DNA from: Acidobacteriota bacterium
GTDB lineage: Bacteria; Acidobacteriota; Terriglobia; Terriglobales; Acidobacteriaceae
DNA: 15,096 nt
Reading direction: 5' to 3'
Assembly: GCA_021802085.1 (NCBI GenBank)
Contig: JAKAAZ010000077.1
Coordinates: 1-15,096, forward strand
A program made the translations under genes and the position numbers. The notes under the pieces are model-generated. The model had not been told where the DNA came from. It searched no databases and saw only the letters and a list, made by a program, of their open reading frames with translations. Positions 6,376 to 14,279 of this stretch are shown here, one piece after another. Each line of letters starts with the position of its first letter. Within the stretch, counting starts at the first letter, position 1.

Positions 6376-7683
6376 CTACGCAGTGACGTGCACAGCCGTC
6401 TCTTCACTCTCGCGGAAAACGTTGCCGATGCGGCGGATTTTTGCTCCTACGCCGCGCAGTTTTTCTTCAATGCGCTCATAGCCGCGGTCGATGTGATACA
6501 CGCGGTCGATGATTGTCTCGCCCTCCGCGACTAGCGCGGCCAATACCAGCGATGCTGATGCACGCAGATCCGAGGCCATGACTGCAGCAGCCGACAACGG
6601 CGACCTGCCGAGCACGGCAGCCGTGCGGCCGTCGACGCGGATGTGGGCGCCCATGCGAATCAATTCCTGCACATGCATAAAGCGGTTTTCGAAGATGTTT
6701 TCCGTCACCAGAGATGTGCCTTCCGCCTGCGTCGCCAGCGCCATGAACTGCGCCTGCATGTCGGTAGGGAAGCCGGGATACTCTTCGGTCGAAATATTGG
6801 CGCAGCGCAACCTTCCTGGAGTACGCACGCGAATCGAGTCCGCGGCCAAATCGCACTGCACGCCAACCTCTCTTAGCTTCTCGATGACGGCGGAGAGGTG
6901 ATCGGGATTGCAGCCGGTCAATGTCAGATCGCCGCCCGTGATGGCTCCGGCAACCAGAAATGTGCCCGTTTCGATGCGGTCTGGATGGATGCGATGCTTC
7001 GCGCCGTGCAGTTTCTCCACGCCTCGGACGCGGATCGTACTTGTGCCTGCTCCTTCAATCTGCGCGCCCATGGCAATCAGCAGTTTTGCCAGGTCGGTGA
7101 CTTCCGGTTCGCGCGCGCAATTTTCCATCCGTGTTTCGCCTTCCGCCAATACCGCGGCCATCAGCAGGTCTTCCGTGCCTGTTACCGTAATTTTGTCGAA
7201 AACGATGTGCGCTCCACGCAGCCGTTTTGCCCGCGCCTCCAGATAGCCGTGTTCCTGGGTAATCTCAGCGCCCATGGCCTGCAGGGCCTTGATGTGCAGG
7301 TCGATGGGGCGGCCGCCAATGGCGCAGCCGCCCGGCATGGCGACCCGGGCCATGCCGGTGCGGGCAATCAGCGGTCCAAGGACCAGCGAGGAGGCGCGCA
7401 TCGTTTTTACAATTTCGTATTTCGCTACTGGATCCGAAAGCAACGCACAGCGGATGCGAGTGCGGTGATGCGCCCGGCCATAGCCGAGTTCGACCTCCGC
7501 GCCCATCGAAACAAGGAGCTTGCGCTCGGTCTCAATGTCGCGCACGTCCGGAATATTTTCCAGCGCCACTTCGTCTTCAGTGAGGATGGCGGCAGCCATG
7601 CAGGGAAGCGCGGAATTTTTTGCTCCACTGATGCGAAGCGTGCCTTGAAGGGGGGTTCCACCGCGAATCACGAACTTATCCAT
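6376..7683 (-). CDS. murA: UDP-N-acetylglucosamine 1-carboxyvinyltransferase
   Basis: MurA catalyses the first committed step of peptidoglycan synthesis in the cytoplasm, transferring enolpyruvate from PEP to UDP-GlcNAc. The 435-residue product begins MDKFVIRGGTPLQGTLRISG. It has the conserved K22-N23 in SGAKNSALP and the active-site loop PGGCAIGGRPIDLH with the catalytic cysteine at C120. A Cys rather than Asp here predicts the fosfomycin-sensitive form. Length and the two-domain inside-out barrel pattern are normal. The start is ATG at 7683; the region before it has no strong Shine-Dalgarno sequence. murQ lies upstream on the same strand, 79 bp away, and the 91-codon ORF follows after 15 bp. 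A large open frame on the opposite strand (6898-7686) is a shadow of this gene. Confidence 0.97.
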   Translation of the reverse strand: MDKFVIRGGTPLQGTLRISGAKNSALPCMAAAILTEDEVALENIPDVRDIETERKLLVSMGAEVELGYGRAHHRTRIRCALLSDPVAKYEIVKTMRASSLVLGPLIARTGMARVAMPGGCAIGGRPIDLHIKALQAMGAEITQEHGYLEARAKRLRGAHIVFDKITVTGTEDLLMAAVLAEGETRMENCAREPEVTDLAKLLIAMGAQIEGAGTSTIRVRGVEKLHGAKHRIHPDRIETGTFLVAGAITGGDLTLTGCNPDHLSAVIEKLREVGVQCDLAADSIRVRTPGRLRCANISTEEYPGFPTDMQAQFMALATQAEGTSLVTENIFENRFMHVQELIRMGAHIRVDGRTAAVLGRSPLSAAAVMASDLRASASLVLAALVAEGETIIDRVYHIDRGYERIEEKLRGVGAKIRRIGNVFRESEETAVHVTA

Positions 7684-7762
7684 TGAAAGACATATCCATG
7701 CCTGTTTGACTTAGTTATTTCGCGGTGAAGAATGTCAGCAGCGTCTTCTCAGGGGTGCGCCA

Positions 7763-8740
7763 CTACAGGTCGAGAGTCGTGTCCTCAATCGCGCGGCGCA
7801 CGTTTCCGTCCGACTTCGCCAGTCTGCGCACCGCTTCCTGCTTGTCTACATTGGCTTTCAACATCACAAGCGCAACGGGGACACTTTTCCCAGACGCCTT
7901 GATCGTCCGAACCGCCGTTTCCTGGTCCACATTACAGGACTGGGTCAGGATGCGGATGCCGCGCTCAACCAGTTTGGCATTTTTCATGTGTACGTTGACC
8001 ATCAGATTTTCGTACACATAGCCGAGCCGCGTCATGGCGCCGGTGGTGATCATGTTCAGAATCATTTTCTGCGCGCTGCCGGCCTTCATGCGAGTGGAAC
8101 CCAGAACAACTTCCGGGCCGACTTCCGCCACAATGGTTACGTCGGCGACGCCGTTCAGTTCAGAGTTGTAATTGCAGGTGACCGCGGCGGTCTTTGAGCC
8201 CCGGCCATGCGCGTACTCAAGAGCGGCCACGACATAGGGGGTGCGCCCACTGGCGGAAACGCCTATGACAATGTCTTTGCGGGTCGGGCGGCGGCGCGCA
8301 ATATCGCGCTGGCCCAGTTCGCGGGAATCTTCATTCGTTTCCATGGATGAGGCCAGCGCCTTCGGTCCACCGGCCATGATGTACTGCACAGTCTGCGGCA
8401 ACGTTGAATAGGTAGGAGGAATTTCCGAGGCATCGAGCGCCGCGATGCGCCCGCTGGAACCTGCGCCCACGTAGATCAAGCGCCCACCATCGCGCAAGCA
8501 TCGGGCAACATTGTCGATTACTACGGAAATCTCCGGCAAAGACCTCTTCACCGCAGCCGCAATCTTGGCGTCTTCGTGGTTGATGATGCGTGCAATATCG
8601 AGGGCAGACTTGGTGTCAAAGCCCTGCGAGGCCCGATTCGCACTTTCGGTCGTGAGTGTCTCTAAATGAGAGACCGAAGCTCTACCGTTGCTTTCTGCGC
8701 GCGGGGTTCGTGTCTCGATCGAACCGGTTCCATTTCCCAT
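7763..8740 (-). CDS. murQ: N-acetylmuramic acid 6-phosphate etherase
   Basis: MurQ cleaves the D-lactyl ether of MurNAc-6-phosphate to give GlcNAc-6-phosphate and lactate, the key step in recycling MurNAc. From ATG 8740 the product has 325 residues. The family N-terminus SHLETLTTE starts near residue 24, behind an extension of about 20 residues. The SIS-domain phosphosugar loop GAGSSGR is at 92-98, and LDASEIPPTY carries the conserved glutamate E106, matching the proposed catalytic Glu of the family. SASGRTPYV and the C-terminal helical segment (QEAVRRLAKSDGNVRRAIE) are also present. ATG 8740 is preferred over the in-frame GTG at 8755 because GAGGTGGG (8758-8751) lies 10 nt upstream of the ATG. 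The gene is in a minus-strand run between a serine hydrolase and murA. Confidence 0.95.
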   Translation of the reverse strand: MGNGTGSIETRTPRAESNGRASVSHLETLTTESANRASQGFDTKSALDIARIINHEDAKIAAAVKRSLPEISVVIDNVARCLRDGGRLIYVGAGSSGRIAALDASEIPPTYSTLPQTVQYIMAGGPKALASSMETNEDSRELGQRDIARRRPTRKDIVIGVSASGRTPYVVAALEYAHGRGSKTAAVTCNYNSELNGVADVTIVAEVGPEVVLGSTRMKAGSAQKMILNMITTGAMTRLGYVYENLMVNVHMKNAKLVERGIRILTQSCNVDQETAVRTIKASGKSVPVALVMLKANVDKQEAVRRLAKSDGNVRRAIEDTTLDL

Positions 8741-8750
8741 AAGCTTCAAA

Positions 8751-8758
8751 CCCACCTC
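8751..8758 (-). promoter_or_regulatory. Ribosome-binding site of murQ
   Basis: On the minus strand GAGGTGGG lies 10 nt before ATG 8740. It overlaps the alternative GTG (8755) and therefore decides the start in favour of the ATG. Confidence 0.6.
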
Positions 8759-8790
8759 GAGCCGGACTTTCTGTTTCGATTGTATCGCCT

Positions 8791-8807
8791 TGGATGGCCT
8801 CCATCCA
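8791..8807. promoter_or_regulatory. Perfect 17-bp inverted repeat upstream of murQ
   Basis: TGGATGG (8791-8797), a 3-bp spacer and CCATCCA (8801-8807) form a perfect inverted repeat. It lies between the serine hydrolase stop and the murQ ribosome-binding site. No T-tract follows on the minus strand, so it is not an intrinsic terminator. It could be an operator for a sugar-responsive repressor (MurR-type RpiR regulators control murQ elsewhere) or an RNA hairpin affecting operon message stability. On the minus-strand RNA the spacer region spells GGAGG, but no start codon stands at a suitable distance. Confidence 0.45.
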
Positions 8808-8811
8808 GCAC

Positions 8812-9942
8812 CTATTCATGGCGCATTCGCGGTGGAATCCTTCTGGGTACATTCCATCCCAGTTCCCGCATCAGCTCATCGTGGAAGCGCGGCCTGACGC
8901 GCTGAATTTGTTTGGAAGCGCGATCGGTGGCGCCGGTGGGATAGGTCCGGTTCGTGAGCAGCACGACTGCGAGGTCTTTCTCAAAATCGATCCAAAGCGA
9001 AGTTCCGGTATAACCCAGATGACCTATGGAATGAGCGCTAAAAAATTGCCCTGAAGAAGACACCGCGCTCGGCGTGTCCCAACCCAGCGCCCAGTCGGTC
9101 TGTGGGGGCGTCCGCTGGCGGGTCGTGAACAGTGAGACCGTCTCGGCGCGAAACAACGTTCCACCGCCGCGCAAGAAACAACCGGCGAGCGATAATGTGT
9201 CCGCGACGTTGGAGAAAACTCCGGCATGACCGCTGATGCCACCGAGCACCCAGCAGTTGTTGTCGTGGACCTCACCCTGCAGCACGCGAGGACGCAAGCT
9301 GTCCCCGGTCGAAGTCGGCGGAATGGATGGCTTCAGTTCCACCGGCGGGCAATACACAGTGGAGTCCATCCCGAGAGGGACAAACACCTCGCGCCGACAA
9401 TAACTGTCGAGACGCTCTCCGGCAAGAGTCTCGAGCAGATGTCCCAAAACGATGAAGCCAATGTCAGAGTAGACGGCGCGAGTTCCCGGCGGTGACTCCA
9501 ACGGCATCCGCAAGCAGGCATCGAAGAGCGCCGAGGCGGTGTGGCAACGTTCGTAGAGAGGCGCATACGCGGGGAGACCCGAGCAGTGGCCCAGCAGCAT
9601 ACGCGCCGTGATTTCTCGCTTGGCGGGATCAGGGTCGGCTGTGCCCGCGGAGGAACGAAGAAACTCCGGTAGCCGCACGCCCACCGGTTCGTCCAGGTCC
9701 AGCTGACCGCGCTCCGATAACAGCATCGCCATAACAGTGGTTGCCATCGCTTTGCTGACACTGGCCATGTCAAAGATTGTGTCGGGGTGAATCCGAGGCG
9801 AATCCGGCTGATAGGTGAAGCCGCCGACCGATTCCAAGGCAAGCCGCTGGCCACCTTGCAGCACACCGTAAGCCGCTCCAGGAAAAACATTCTCCTCGAC
9901 GGCATGGGTGAGCAAGGAGTCGGCAGCAGGGAATCGTGACAT
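8812..9942 (-). CDS. Serine hydrolase of the beta-lactamase (class C) fold; candidate AmiE-like muropeptide amidase
   Basis: From ATG 9942 the product has 376 residues. It carries the SxxK motif S61-V-S-K64 in FDMASVSKAMAT, a tyrosine motif Y158-S-D, LLGHCSGLP (117-124), VHDNNCWVLGGISGHAGVFS (225-244) and the KTG-equivalent GYTGT (310-314). Such proteins include AmpC-like lactamases, esterases and peptidases. The VHDxNxxxxGGxxGHAGxFS segment is, as I recall, typical of members associated with murein recycling. The gene lies directly upstream of murQ on the same strand. In Bacillus subtilis a protein of this fold (AmiE/YbbE) is encoded with murQ and nagZ and removes peptides from MurNAc, so that role is plausible here. 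In-frame ATGs at 10044 and 10068 would add up to 42 residues including a weakly hydrophobic stretch (FVSFPLKLLGLC), which could make the protein exported. The start, and hence the location, is uncertain. Confidence 0.88.
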   Translation of the reverse strand: MSRFPAADSLLTHAVEENVFPGAAYGVLQGGQRLALESVGGFTYQPDSPRIHPDTIFDMASVSKAMATTVMAMLLSERGQLDLDEPVGVRLPEFLRSSAGTADPDPAKREITARMLLGHCSGLPAYAPLYERCHTASALFDACLRMPLESPPGTRAVYSDIGFIVLGHLLETLAGERLDSYCRREVFVPLGMDSTVYCPPVELKPSIPPTSTGDSLRPRVLQGEVHDNNCWVLGGISGHAGVFSNVADTLSLAGCFLRGGGTLFRAETVSLFTTRQRTPPQTDWALGWDTPSAVSSSGQFFSAHSIGHLGYTGTSLWIDFEKDLAVVLLTNRTYPTGATDRASKQIQRVRPRFHDELMRELGWNVPRRIPPRMRHE

Positions 9943-10042
9943 GGCAGGACACGGTGGAGCTGTACACAAGCCTAGCAGTTTCAACGGGAAAGACACAAAA
10001 GATGAAGAAGGACGAAAGAGATCGAGCGTGGCTGTTTTGGAC

Positions 10043-10072
10043 ATTACAGAATACTTGTTATCGGACATTCAA
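10043..10072 (-). promoter_or_regulatory. Candidate sigma-70 promoter for the serine hydrolase-murQ run
   Basis: On the minus strand TTGAAT (10072-10067) and TGTAAT (10048-10043) are separated by 18 bp, matching 4 of 6 and 5 of 6 consensus positions. Transcription would begin near 10036, giving a leader of about 95 nt before ATG 9942. It overlaps the longer reading of the gene (start 10068) and so indirectly favours the shorter start. Acidobacterial promoters are poorly characterised. Confidence 0.35.
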
Positions 10073-10229
10073 ATTGATTGACTTAACCGCTTCGCTGGTT
10101 TCGTTTCGGGATTGCCGCGATCTACGTGCCGATTTGAAAAGCTGCCCGCTGAATGCTTGCGGTTCTCCGTAGCCATCCTGCTTCCAGCCGTTGAAACTAC
10201 CGGGTGCAGGTATTGCAGTTGGACTGCGC

Positions 10230-10233
10230 GAGG
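10230..10233 (+). promoter_or_regulatory. Ribosome-binding site deciding a TTG start
   Basis: GAGG lies 6 nt before TTG 10240. The in-frame GTG at 10204 has no comparable sequence upstream. The TTG start also gives a signal peptide of normal shape. Confidence 0.5.
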
Positions 10234-10239
10234 CCCCCA

Positions 10240-13200
10240 TTGCTCCAGCAATTTAGCACACGATTTCTTCCAGGTAGTTTCTTTGCATTCACCGCGATCG
10301 CGGCCATCCTACTTCCAGCGCCGGTGTGGGCGGCGCCCGCGCCAGTCTCCGTATTGCTCCAGATCGATCGCGTGGCAGGATCTCCCACCGGCGCCAGCGG
10401 AACTTCAGGAAATCTTGGACCGGCCCTGCTCAGTCTCCTGAATCAACCGGAAGGTGTTGCGGTCGATGGAGCCGGCGATCTTTATATCGCCGACACTGCG
10501 AATAACAGGATTCAACGGATCGATGCCACGACCGGCATCATCTCCACTACCGATTCGCTGTTGAACCAGCCAGTGGGCGTTCTGGTGGACCGAGGCGGCA
10601 ATCTCTACATAGCGGATACAGGAAACCACATTGTTCGATTTGTCAGCGTGAAGACCGGCATCATCACCACAGTTGCGGGGACTCCCTATATCACCGTCTT
10701 CGATCCCAACAGTATTGGAGACGGCGGCCCGGCAACCCAGGCTGAAATGAACAGCCCAACCGCGCTGGCTCTCGACGCCGCAGGCAATCTCTACATTGCC
10801 GACGCAGGCAATAACCGGATTCGCGAAGTGTCCGCGACGACAGGAATCATCACTACAGTAGCCGGCACAGGCGTTGCAGGATACACCGGCGACAATATTC
10901 TGGCCACTCAGTCACAGTTGAACGACCCCACTGGAATTGCGCTGGACGCGGCGGGCAATCTGTATATTGCCGACTCGTACAATAACTTGATTCGGAAAGT
11001 GACGGCCCTGACCGGAGTCATCACCACAGTAGCTGGCGTTCCCGGTTCTTCCGGCTACAACGGCGACGATATTCTCGCTACGCAAGCGACATTGAATTTT
11101 CCAACCGGCGTTACTCTCGACCTGGCTGGACACGTGTATTTCTCTGACCGGTATAACAGCCGCATCCGCTGGATCAATCCAGTGGGAAATGTCGTGACGC
11201 TCGCCGGTAGCGGCGCTCCCGGACTCGCTGGCGATGGCAACCTGGCTTCCAATGCCGAAGTCGACGCGCCGGGAGGTCTGGCCCTCGATTCGGAAGGCGA
11301 TCTCTATGTGGCGGATTCAGGTAACAACGCGCTGCGGGTGGTTTCGAAGGGGCTCGACTTCCCTGCTACCGCGATCACCAGCGCAACGCCGGTGACCCAC
11401 ACCATTTTTCTTGGGTCCAACCAGTCCTCAACTCTGTCCGCTCCGACCATTTCGCCAGCAGAAACAGGAATTCAGCAGGGACCGCAGGGGCCTACTCAGC
11501 CTCAGGAATTTACTGTCGGCAAACTCACGGGCTGTACCGTGGACGGCGTGACCGTCAACCCGTCCGGTTCGATTTGTACCGTGTCCATCACGTTTCTTCC
11601 GGGCTACCCAGGTATGCGGACAGGCGCCCTGGAGATGACAGCAAATACCACGGCGATCTCGCTGGGACTTCATGGAATTGGGCTGGGGCCGCAGGCTGTC
11701 ATCGTGCCGGGGACCATCCAAACGATCCTCTACAGCACCGATATGTACAACGGGACGCCGCTGACACAACCGCAGCAGATTGCCGTCGATCCATCTGGCA
11801 ATGTCTACGTGGCGGATTCGGTGAGCAACGTGGTCTGGAGTTTAGAGAATCTCAAGGGTGCCGCGCCTGCCATCGTTGCGGGCGGAGGCGTGCTCGCGCC
11901 AGCCCAGGCGGACGGAGGCCCGGCCGTGGATGCAGTGCTCGACGGGCCCAGTTCGGTGGCGCTCGACGCGGCGGGAAACCTGTACATTGCGGAGACGAAC
12001 GCAAATCTTGTACGCAAGGTCAACCTTGCCTCCGGGATCATCACTACCCTAGCTGGTACTGGTACCGCCGGATATGCAGGCGACCAAGGCGCAGCCACCA
12101 GCGCGACGCTGAACGGCCCCGCTGGAATCTCAGCGAATGCAGTGGGAGACATCTTTATTGCGGACACGGGCAACAACGTGATTCGGCGCGTGTATGCGCT
12201 TTCTGGAATCATCGTGACCATGGCCGGAAATGGCGTTGCGGGATATAGCGGAGACAAGGGAAATGCTGTGCAGGCTGAGCTACAGTGCCCGCGGGGCGTA
12301 GCAGTTGACTCTACCGGCCAGCTTTATATTGCGGACACGGGAAACAACGCGGTGCGCACGGTCGATCCGATCACGGACTCGATTGCGACCATTGCCGGCA
12401 ATGGGACGGCCGGGTTCGCAGGAGACGGCAGCGTTGCCGCAAACGCAATTTTGAGTCAACCGGCAGCGCTAGCGGTCGACGCGGCCGGTGACGTGTATAT
12501 CGGAGATAGCGGCAACGTGCGCGTACGCAAAATTTATGCGCAAAGTGGAATCATCGTAACCCTTGCAGGCTCAGACCTGAGGGGTGATGCAGGCGATAGT
12601 GGCCCGGCGAATGCAGCCGCGCTTTCTGCTCCGTCGGGAATCGCGGTGGACTCCCTGGGTCAGGTTCTCATTTCCGACTCAGGCAACGACACGGTCCGGC
12701 GTGTGTCCATCGACACGCCGACGCTCGGTTTTGGAGCGGAAATCGTAGGCGCCACCACAGCGGCGCAGACAGATGTCCTGTCGAACATCGGCAATCAGCC
12801 GCTAGCGATCACACAGTTCCTTGCGCCTCCCGTTCCCATGGACTTTCCCATTGGCGCCGATCAGGCACTATGTTCGGTGGGCAATCTTGTCGCTGGCAGC
12901 TGGTGTGACCTCACATTTGTCTTCCAACCCACGGTACCCGGGCCGCTCACCGAAGATGCCTGGATCGCGGACAACTCTCTGAACGCGACGGTATCGCAGC
13001 AGGTAATCCCAATGACCGGCGATGGAACTGTGGATACGACTGTTGCAACGACCACGACAGTGGCGGTCAATCCAGCAACGGCGATCTATGGAACGCCTGT
13101 GCTATTGACGGCCAATGTCACCAGCGGCCCAGGATCGATCATCGACGGAGACGTAGAATTTTCCATCAATGGGATTGAAATCGCAGGGGCGGCCCTGAGA

Positions 13201-14136
13201 GGCTCTGGCACTGCCACCGTAACGGTACCGGCAGCGCCTGCTGGAACCGACATTGTGACGGCAACGTTTGCCGCCCAAGGCAATGATCAGCCGAGCAGCG
13301 CGACAGCCAGCCTGATGGTAGCGCCTGCCAACTCGCAAATTTCCTTGTCGGCTTCAGCCTCCCAAACGCGACTGGGACAGAACGTGATTTTCACGGCGAA
13401 TGCAGCCTCTACGACGACAGGCATGCCGACCGGCACGGTTGTATTCTTGAACGGCGCAGCTCAGATTGGGGAGGCACCGCTGAACGCGACCGGACAAGCC
13501 ATTCTGAATACGCAAAATCTGCCGCATGGGAGCGACACAATCGCGGCCGAGTATCAAGGCGATAGCAACTTCCAGTCATCCACTTCGAATTCTGTAACTG
13601 TAACGGTTGCAGATGACACGCTCACCATGACAGCCAACCCGACGCTGCTCTCCATTGCTACGGGCAAGACCGGGCAGACCACACTGACTCTGACGCCGAA
13701 GAACGGCTTTGCAGGTACAGTCAGTCTCTCCTGCGCAGGCCTGATTCAGGGAGCGACCTGTCAGTTCAGCTCGTCCACCGTGGTGTTCGCCGCGCAGACG
13801 CAGACGGCTCAGGCGATCACGCTCGTCATCGATCCCAATACCGTGGCAACGGGTGGATTCAGGCTGCCTGCAAAAGGAAACCCGGGCCTGCGGCTGTTGC
13901 TGCTTCTGCTGGGACTCGGCGCCACCCTGCTGCCATTTTTCTCAAGACGGCGATCTGCCTCGCTGGGCTGGGGGAGAATCTCCTTGCTGATTTTGTTTCT
14001 AGGTCTGGGTACTCTGTCGGGATGCGCCAATCGTACCGCTGCTGTGCCGGTCTCGGACGGAATCACCGTGCAAGCCTCCATGCCATCCAGCGGCGTGATT
14101 ACAACCGCGCAATTGCAGGTCTACATGGCCCAATAG
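10240..14136 (+). CDS. Large secreted NHL-repeat protein with ASH-like and Ig-like domains and C-terminal membrane region
   Basis: From TTG 10240 the product has 1298 residues (1310 from GTG 10204). It starts with a signal peptide: basic start, hydrophobic core FFAFTAIAAILLP, cleavage after VWA near residue 32. Twelve NHL repeats with the pattern P-x-G-[IV]-A-[LV]-D-x-x-G-[ND]-[LV]-Y-[IV]-A-D form two groups of six (about 66-371 and 507-825), most at a 57-residue period. This predicts two six-bladed beta-propellers. Between them is a domain of about 120 residues with paired cysteines. An ASH/choice-of-anchor-like domain (about 826-931), two Ig-like repeats (Big_3-type, about 931-1027 and 1030-1126) and a further beta domain with GTVSLSCAGL (about 1127-1207) follow. 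The C-terminus has two hydrophobic segments (about 1215-1234 and 1246-1262) separated by a FSRRR cluster, then a 36-residue Ser/Thr-rich end. The ligand is unknown; a surface or periplasmic binding/adhesion role is inferred. No terminator is visible after it. Confidence 0.9.
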   Translation: MLQQFSTRFLPGSFFAFTAIAAILLPAPVWAAPAPVSVLLQIDRVAGSPTGASGTSGNLGPALLSLLNQPEGVAVDGAGDLYIADTANNRIQRIDATTGIISTTDSLLNQPVGVLVDRGGNLYIADTGNHIVRFVSVKTGIITTVAGTPYITVFDPNSIGDGGPATQAEMNSPTALALDAAGNLYIADAGNNRIREVSATTGIITTVAGTGVAGYTGDNILATQSQLNDPTGIALDAAGNLYIADSYNNLIRKVTALTGVITTVAGVPGSSGYNGDDILATQATLNFPTGVTLDLAGHVYFSDRYNSRIRWINPVGNVVTLAGSGAPGLAGDGNLASNAEVDAPGGLALDSEGDLYVADSGNNALRVVSKGLDFPATAITSATPVTHTIFLGSNQSSTLSAPTISPAETGIQQGPQGPTQPQEFTVGKLTGCTVDGVTVNPSGSICTVSITFLPGYPGMRTGALEMTANTTAISLGLHGIGLGPQAVIVPGTIQTILYSTDMYNGTPLTQPQQIAVDPSGNVYVADSVSNVVWSLENLKGAAPAIVAGGGVLAPAQADGGPAVDAVLDGPSSVALDAAGNLYIAETNANLVRKVNLASGIITTLAGTGTAGYAGDQGAATSATLNGPAGISANAVGDIFIADTGNNVIRRVYALSGIIVTMAGNGVAGYSGDKGNAVQAELQCPRGVAVDSTGQLYIADTGNNAVRTVDPITDSIATIAGNGTAGFAGDGSVAANAILSQPAALAVDAAGDVYIGDSGNVRVRKIYAQSGIIVTLAGSDLRGDAGDSGPANAAALSAPSGIAVDSLGQVLISDSGNDTVRRVSIDTPTLGFGAEIVGATTAAQTDVLSNIGNQPLAITQFLAPPVPMDFPIGADQALCSVGNLVAGSWCDLTFVFQPTVPGPLTEDAWIADNSLNATVSQQVIPMTGDGTVDTTVATTTTVAVNPATAIYGTPVLLTANVTSGPGSIIDGDVEFSINGIEIAGAALRGSGTATVTVPAAPAGTDIVTATFAAQGNDQPSSATASLMVAPANSQISLSASASQTRLGQNVIFTANAASTTTGMPTGTVVFLNGAAQIGEAPLNATGQAILNTQNLPHGSDTIAAEYQGDSNFQSSTSNSVTVTVADDTLTMTANPTLLSIATGKTGQTTLTLTPKNGFAGTVSLSCAGLIQGATCQFSSSTVVFAAQTQTAQAITLVIDPNTVATGGFRLPAKGNPGLRLLLLLLGLGATLLPFFSRRRSASLGWGRISLLILFLGLGTLSGCANRTAAVPVSDGITVQASMPSSGVITTAQLQVYMAQ

Positions 14137-14279
14137 GCTGCTGCCCCCCGCATTCGCCTGACCGCGTCCGTCGCATACAGTGACTGGAACGCTCTTGATC
14201 GAGCCAGATGTCGAATGAAGCAAGCCATCAACGGGTTGCTGCTTTCGCCTGCAGCCAAGAACTTCGTCGATAATGTCGA
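14137..14279. other. Spacer after the NHL gene
   Basis: I see no gene, hairpin terminator or recognisable repeat here. An open frame continues from the IS3 remnant on the minus strand (to 13999), but past about 14280 its translation no longer resembles a transposase. Confidence 0.4.

Larger units (their letters stand above)
9943..10239. other. Divergent intergenic region between serine hydrolase and NHL protein
   Basis: These roughly 300 bp separate two divergent genes. A candidate minus-strand promoter is listed separately. Short open frames cross the region, but none has a plausible ribosome-binding site, a recognisable protein pattern or a conserved look, so I assign no gene. The first part may be coding if the serine hydrolase starts at 10068. 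For the plus strand I see TTGACT at about 10078 but no matching -10 box. Confidence 0.5.

Noticed and set aside
6898..7686. 262-codon plus-strand open frame
   Set aside because: It lies wholly opposite murA, whose motifs and catalytic Cys are intact; the translation is Arg/His/Phe-rich and matches no family. It is a GC-driven shadow.
8812..9942. Antibiotic-resistance beta-lactamase
   Set aside because: The fold motifs fit, but the tyrosine motif is Y-S-D rather than Y-x-N and the neighbour is murQ, so a resistance role is not supported; a hydrolase or amidase of cell-wall metabolism is more likely.
9936..10172. 78-codon plus-strand open frame before the NHL gene
   Set aside because: No ribosome-binding site, no recognisable pattern, and it overlaps the likely serine hydrolase start and the candidate promoter.
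10435..12715. Periodic near-identical units that could suggest a CRISPR or tandem DNA repeat
   Set aside because: The period (mostly 171 bp) equals 57 codons in a long open frame and follows NHL motif constraints; similarity is at protein level, with no constant repeat plus variable spacer.
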